Assembly (NCBI RefSeq): GCF_003144535.1
Contig: NZ_PHFJ01000001.1
Span: 186,001-250,000 of the forward strand
Source of the DNA: Proteus penneri
GTDB lineage: Bacteria > Pseudomonadota > Gammaproteobacteria > Enterobacterales > Enterobacteriaceae
DNA: 64,000 bases
Reading direction: 5' to 3'
Shown here: piece by piece, positions 60,039 through 64,000 of the stretch
Position numbering within the stretch: position 1 is the first letter of the stretch
How the letters are laid out: each line of letters begins with the position of its first letter
Notes under the pieces: generated by a model
Database searches by the model: none
What the model saw: the letters and a program-made list of their open reading frames with translations, nothing else
What the model was told of the DNA's origin: nothing
Made by a program: the position numbers and the translations under genes

Positions 60039-61029
60039 AGGTATCGTCTCCTCCATGAAGAACAACCTCTCCAGTCTCTGCTAATTTGCGTACCACAAGC
60101 AGAATTGCTTTCTGCTCTGCTTCCACTTGAGACATACGAACAGGGCCGCGAGAATTCAAATCATCACGCATGATTTCAGCAGCACGTTGCGACATATTGT
60201 TGAGGAAGTGATCGCGCAGCTCTTGATCGCATCCTTTCAATGCCACAACCAAGGAGTCGGATTCCACTTCCTGCAGAATGCGCTGGATAGAACGGTTGTC
60301 GATATCGATAAGGTTTTCGAACAGGAACATTTCGTCGATAATTTTTTGTGCCAATTCGCCGTCGTAATCGCGAACCGCAGTAATGACATTCTCTTCTTGC
60401 TGACTCTTCATCAAGTTGATGATTTCAGCAGCAGTACGAACACCACCCATTTTACTGCGTTTGAGGTTTTGACCATCAAGCAGGTTATTCAGTACTTCAG
60501 TTAACTCTGCTAATGCTGACGGTTGAACACCACCAAATGTTGCGATACGTAACATCACGTCATTACGTAATTTCTCATCAAACAGGGCAAGAATATCTGC
60601 TGCTTGGCCCCGTTTGAGGTGAACCAAGATGGTTGCGATAATCTGCGGATGTTCGTCGCGGATAATATCGGCAGCCATTTGTGGCTCCATAAAGTTAAGT
60701 GTCTCGATACCCGTTGTTGTTTCGCGAGTTTCTGAGATCTCATCTAATAGATTATTTGCACGTTCTTCACCCAAGGCTTTAACAAGAACTGAGCGTAAAT
60801 AATCGTTCGCATTCACATTCAACGCTGCATATTGAACAGCGTCTTCTTCAAAGCTTGCCATAACATCAATCAATTGCTGATTTGAGATATGGCGCATTGA
60901 TGACATTGCAATACTCAGCTGTTGAACTTCACGTGTACTTAGATGTTTAAATACTTCCGCCGCCCGGTCTTCACCGAGTGTTAGTAACATAACGGCGCTT
61001 TTTTCGGTTCCAGTTAAGTTATTACTCAT
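60031..61029 (-). CDS. fliG: FliG, C-ring torque protein
   Basis: A 332-residue rotor protein that meets the stator. The N-terminal FliF-binding domain, middle domain with the EHPQ motif ([10 protein letters not shown]) and C-terminal charged torque helix ([20 protein letters not shown]) are all present. It overlaps fliF by 4 nt (ATGA). Confidence 0.97.
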   Translation of the reverse strand: MSNNLTGTEKSAVMLLTLGEDRAAEVFKHLSTREVQQLSIAMSSMRHISNQQLIDVMASFEEDAVQYAALNVNANDYLRSVLVKALGEERANNLLDEISETRETTTGIETLNFMEPQMAADIIRDEHPQIIATILVHLKRGQAADILALFDEKLRNDVMLRIATFGGVQPSALAELTEVLNNLLDGQNLKRSKMGGVRTAAEIINLMKSQQEENVITAVRDYDGELAQKIIDEMFLFENLIDIDNRSIQRILQEVESDSLVVALKGCDQELRDHFLNNMSQRAAEIMRDDLNSRGPVRMSQVEAEQKAILLVVRKLAETGEVVLHGGDDTYV

Positions 61030-62753
61030 TGCTCTTTACTCATCCATTCACGAATTACCATTGCAACGACACGAGGATCTTTCTCTGCCATTTCACGGAT
61101 ACGTTGGCTTTGCAATTCGGCACTGACACGTTTACGTGCTTGTTTACGTCTTGCTTCGTCATCTAATTCTGCTTCATCTACATCATCTTTAACTTGTAGC
61201 TTGGTTTTCAGCACGGCTTTCTGTGCAGCAGCTTCAGCTTCACGGCGTTTTTCAATCTGTGGTTTCACCAGTTTGCGCCATAAGATCCATGCGATGATGA
61301 TAAGTAATAACCAGCGACCTAAATCTAATGCTTTCGCAAGAATTTCAGGATTTTCCCATACAGGAACCGTGATCACTTTCTCTTCAATATCGTTGAACTG
61401 TGAGTTTACGACACTTAAAGAGTCACCACGTTCTTGGGAATAGCCCATCGCTTCACGAACAAGTCCTTCAATTTGCTGGATTTGCTCATCAGTTAGCGGA
61501 ACAAGTTTAGTTTCAACAACAGGCTCTTCGCCTTCAGCAGCTTCTTTCTTATTTTCAACTGTTTTGTAGTTCACAATAACAGCAACAGAAAGACGTTCGA
61601 CATTACCGACAGGGCGTTTGATATGGCGAATTCGGCGATCAACTTCATAGTTGGTTGTTTCATCTAAACGGCTATTGCTGTTTGGATTGCGCGTTAATGA
61701 GCGATTAGTACCCGTTGCATTGGTACCCTCTGTTTTTTCACCTTCTTGTACCTTTGGCGTTTCAATCGGCGCTTGTGGTGGAGCAACAGGTTGATTAGAT
61801 AATGCACCGGGGACACCGCCCGCTAACATGCCACCATTTTGCTCACTTTGGCTCAATTGTTTTGAACGCACGGCGGCTTGATTTGGTGGCTGATTTGGTT
61901 TGTACTCTTCCGCTGTTTCTTCTGTATGAGAGAAGTCAACTTGAGCTGTCACCTGTGCATGAACGTTTCCACGACCCACAATTGGACCTAATAACGTTTC
62001 AATACGTTGCTGATAACGGCTTTCTAGCTCTTGAACATATTTCAGTTGGATAGAGTTAAGATCACGACCTAATGCATCTGGTTGTGTCAATAATTTGCCA
62101 CTTTGGTCAACGATAGTCACACTGCTGTCAGGCATACCTGCAACACTGCTCGCAACGATATGCACGATGGCATTAATTTGACCTTCATCCAGCGCTCTAC
62201 CCTGTAAAAGACCCACCGTAACGGATGCAGAAGGGGATTTCTGTTCACGAACAAAAAGAGATGGTTTTGGCAGTGCTAAATGAACACGAGCATTTTGTAC
62301 AGGACCTAATGTCTCGATAGTGCGAGCAAGCTCACCTTCAAGTGCACGTTGATAGTTAATTTGTTCACTAAATTGGCTGATCCCGAACTTTTCTTTATCT
62401 AACAGTTCAAAACCGGCAGCACCGCCTTTAGGAAGTCCCGCTTGCGCGAGTTTCAGGCGTAATTCATGAACCTGATTGTCAGGCACCATGATCGCTGAGC
62501 CATTTTGTGACAAGCGATAAGGTACGTTCATTTGTGTTAACTGTGTGACAATTTCGCCACCGTCTTTATCGCTAAGATTACTATAAAGCACTTTATAATC
62601 AGGGCTTTGTAACCATAAAAATGCAGCAACAAAAATGGCAATCGCCGCCGAGCCCGCAATAATGAGCGGAATTTTCGGATCGGCTTTTATCCGGTTAATA
62701 ATGGCGTTAAAACCCTTTTTCTGGTTCACAACGTCGGTTTTTTCGGCATTCAT
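61026..62753 (-). CDS. fliF: FliF, MS-ring protein
   Basis: The basal-body MS-ring subunit of 575 residues. Membrane helices lie near residues 33-50 and 460-480 around the ring-building periplasmic domains ([21 protein letters not shown]). The C-terminal cytoplasmic tail binds FliG. I chose the ATG at 62753 (AAGGA upstream) over a TTG two codons earlier. It is the first gene of the minus-strand fli run. Confidence 0.97.
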   Translation of the reverse strand: MNAEKTDVVNQKKGFNAIINRIKADPKIPLIIAGSAAIAIFVAAFLWLQSPDYKVLYSNLSDKDGGEIVTQLTQMNVPYRLSQNGSAIMVPDNQVHELRLKLAQAGLPKGGAAGFELLDKEKFGISQFSEQINYQRALEGELARTIETLGPVQNARVHLALPKPSLFVREQKSPSASVTVGLLQGRALDEGQINAIVHIVASSVAGMPDSSVTIVDQSGKLLTQPDALGRDLNSIQLKYVQELESRYQQRIETLLGPIVGRGNVHAQVTAQVDFSHTEETAEEYKPNQPPNQAAVRSKQLSQSEQNGGMLAGGVPGALSNQPVAPPQAPIETPKVQEGEKTEGTNATGTNRSLTRNPNSNSRLDETTNYEVDRRIRHIKRPVGNVERLSVAVIVNYKTVENKKEAAEGEEPVVETKLVPLTDEQIQQIEGLVREAMGYSQERGDSLSVVNSQFNDIEEKVITVPVWENPEILAKALDLGRWLLLIIIAWILWRKLVKPQIEKRREAEAAAQKAVLKTKLQVKDDVDEAELDDEARRKQARKRVSAELQSQRIREMAEKDPRVVAMVIREWMSKEQ

Positions 62754-63029
62754 AGACAATCCTTGCCTTGTAGTTCGGGATGAATACTAAAAGCGTGGCG
62801 TAACAAAACAGACTCCCCTTACGCAAATAAATAAACCTACTCTCAGGTGTCTCATTATTGGCCTTTTGCGTTTCATTTAATGGCGTAATTAGCCCTTAAC
62901 TTTTGCGTTAATTACTCGCTTTGGAATGAAGCCCCTGTGTTAGGGTATAACTCGGTAAGCGTGTTGGTGCACTTCCTTACTATGACATTGATTCAGTAAT
63001 TGAATTAGATGATTAACGCAGAGGTTTAT
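62754..63029. promoter_or_regulatory. Divergent fliF-fliE control region
   Basis: This 276-bp region separates fliF (minus) from fliE (plus) and by position should hold class II promoters for both. I could not place FlhDC boxes reliably. Confidence 0.5.
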
Positions 63030-63341
63030 ATGTCAATTCCAGCTATTGAAAGTGTTCTGGATAAAATGCAAATCCAGACTTTGCAAGCATCCAATATTGC
63101 AAAACCCCAGCCAGTACAAGCAGGGTTTGCTACTCAGCTTGTTCAAGCTGTGGGTAAAATTAATGAAACCCGAGTGAATGCAACCAACAAAGTGCAAGCG
63201 TTTACCTTAGGTACACCTGGAGTCGAGTTAAACGATGTGATGGTAGATATGCAAAAATCCAGTATCTCATTACAAATGGGCATACAAGTGCGTAATAAGC
63301 TCGTTGCTGCTTATCAAGAAATAATGTCAATGCAGGTGTAG
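63030..63341 (+). CDS. fliE: FliE, MS-ring/rod adaptor
   Basis: A 103-residue basal-body protein joining MS-ring and rod. The C-terminal half is nearly the family consensus (LGTPGVELNDVMVDMQKSSI, MGIQVRNKLVAAYQEIMSMQV). The ATG at 63030 has GAGG upstream and aligns with E. coli; an ATG seven codons earlier lacks support. Confidence 0.96.
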   Translation: MSIPAIESVLDKMQIQTLQASNIAKPQPVQAGFATQLVQAVGKINETRVNATNKVQAFTLGTPGVELNDVMVDMQKSSISLQMGIQVRNKLVAAYQEIMSMQV

Positions 63342-63893
63342 TGCCTCATCATTTGTTAATGATTGCTTTTCTTTTGTATAGCAATAAAGACGTACCTAAT
63401 CAAAACAGAATGGGGCATATGGTTCAATATCATTAAATAGATGATATAAGCTTTTGAATGTGATTAAACGTTCGAATATTTATACTATTGTTTGCTATTT
63501 ATGATGATGAGCGCCCCGATTTGTACAGAGAAAATAGACACATCATTTTATTGATGTGTGCTTTTTCACATCTATATCAAAGCAACTCGCTATTTTATCC
63601 CTTCTTATATTTCAAAAAAGATCAAAATCAAATGGTTAAATAAGTTACTTAATTTATTACTCTATGGTAAACCTTGATAATTATTCTGAATAAATTAGAT
63701 CACTTTGAAAAAACAGTAAAAATAAAAAATGAGTGCAATCAGAAATGAAAGAGTACGCTTAAATTTCTTACGATGAAGTTCATCTTTTTATAAAACGATT
63801 TTATTAAACTAAAAATTATTGATTATTATCACATTAAAGCGGGTCATAAACGGCTATGGTAATTACATGATTAATAACGTAAACGGTGATGAT
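63342..63893. other. Intergenic region after fliE
   Basis: 552 bp. A small ATCATT/AATGAT hairpin followed by pyrimidines (63348-63375) may end fliE, and a better terminator sits at 63538-63566. No gene is seen between them. Confidence 0.55.
63538..63566 (+). terminator. Terminator about 200 nt after fliE
   Basis: ACACATCA/TGATGTGT with a 6-nt loop followed by GCTTTTT. Confidence 0.7.
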
Positions 63894-64000
63894 ATGGAAT
63901 ATTGGTTTATTGCGTATAAAGTGCGTTCCAGAAATGGTGATACCTACGCCGGACATAAAATTGTAGAAACAGAAAGTGGGATCACACCCCATATTGCGTT
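63894..64000 (+). CDS. Hypothetical protein (5' end only)
   Basis: An open frame from the ATG at 63894 to the window end, 35 codons so far (MEYWFIAYKVRSRNGDTYAG and on), with GGTGAT as a modest ribosome site. No family is recognised and the 3' part is not available. Confidence 0.5.
   Translation, partial: MEYWFIAYKVRSRNGDTYAGHKIVETESGITPHIA

Noticed and set aside
1..64000. CRISPR arrays, insertion sequences, prophage or integrase genes
   Set aside because: No regularly spaced repeats, transposase motifs or integrase genes were seen; the foreign-looking blocks are recognised by composition only.

Overview
The window looks like chromosomal DNA from a Proteus species (Morganellaceae). The evidence is low GC, enterobacterial-type proteins throughout, a tetrathionate reductase operon, one contiguous locus carrying flhDC, mot, che, flh, flg and fli genes, and a small MrpJ-type HTH protein. 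The species cannot be fixed from sequence reading alone.

Layout. 1-5438: tetrathionate respiration, with the 5' end of ttrS (minus) divergent from ttrBCA (plus); an FNR-like site lies between them. 5710-8123 (minus): an orphan LuxR-type regulator, bssS and pyrC. 8323-11338: four nearly identical tRNA-Asn(GTT) genes (minus), three of them in repeated cassettes; an AraC-type regulator and mdaB sit between copies 3 and 4. 11495-14071: ylaC, a CspA-family gene, a small hypothetical gene and an MgtC-family gene. 14072-17784: 3.7 kb of AT-rich DNA without convincing genes, ending in the flhDC control region with a perfect CRP site and a leader hairpin.

17785-34039 (plus): flhDC, motAB, cheAW, two chemoreceptors, cheRBYZ and flhBA. 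34226-37591 (plus): a very AT-rich insertion of three tandem short proteins with a TpsA/filamentous-haemagglutinin secretion domain; the middle one is wrecked, and flhE is not found after flhA. 37772-39630 (minus): flgN, flgM and flgA, with an ERIC-like repeat next to the flgM promoter. 39840-49995 (plus): flgBCDEFGHIJKL. 51181-51435: the MrpJ-like gene. 51673-62753 (minus): fliRQPONMLKJIHGF. 63030-63341 (plus): fliE. 63894 to the end: a partial gene.

How it works together. FlhDC would start the flagellar cascade. The fli, flh and early flg genes build the export gate, C-ring, basal body, rod and hook. FlgM holds the sigma factor FliA until the hook is finished. FliA-type promoters are readable before motA (inside flhC), the first chemoreceptor gene, flgM and flgK, so stator, chemotaxis and hook-filament junction genes come on late.

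The most notable result is that three key genes, ttrA, flhC and cheA, are each broken by a length change in a G or C run (G7, C5, G9). This is either a consensus-sequence error pattern or real slippage that would switch off tetrathionate respiration, flagellar synthesis and chemotaxis. The other strong anomalies are the TPS-domain gene cluster, the motility-repressor-like gene inside the flagellar locus, and the large gap before flhDC.
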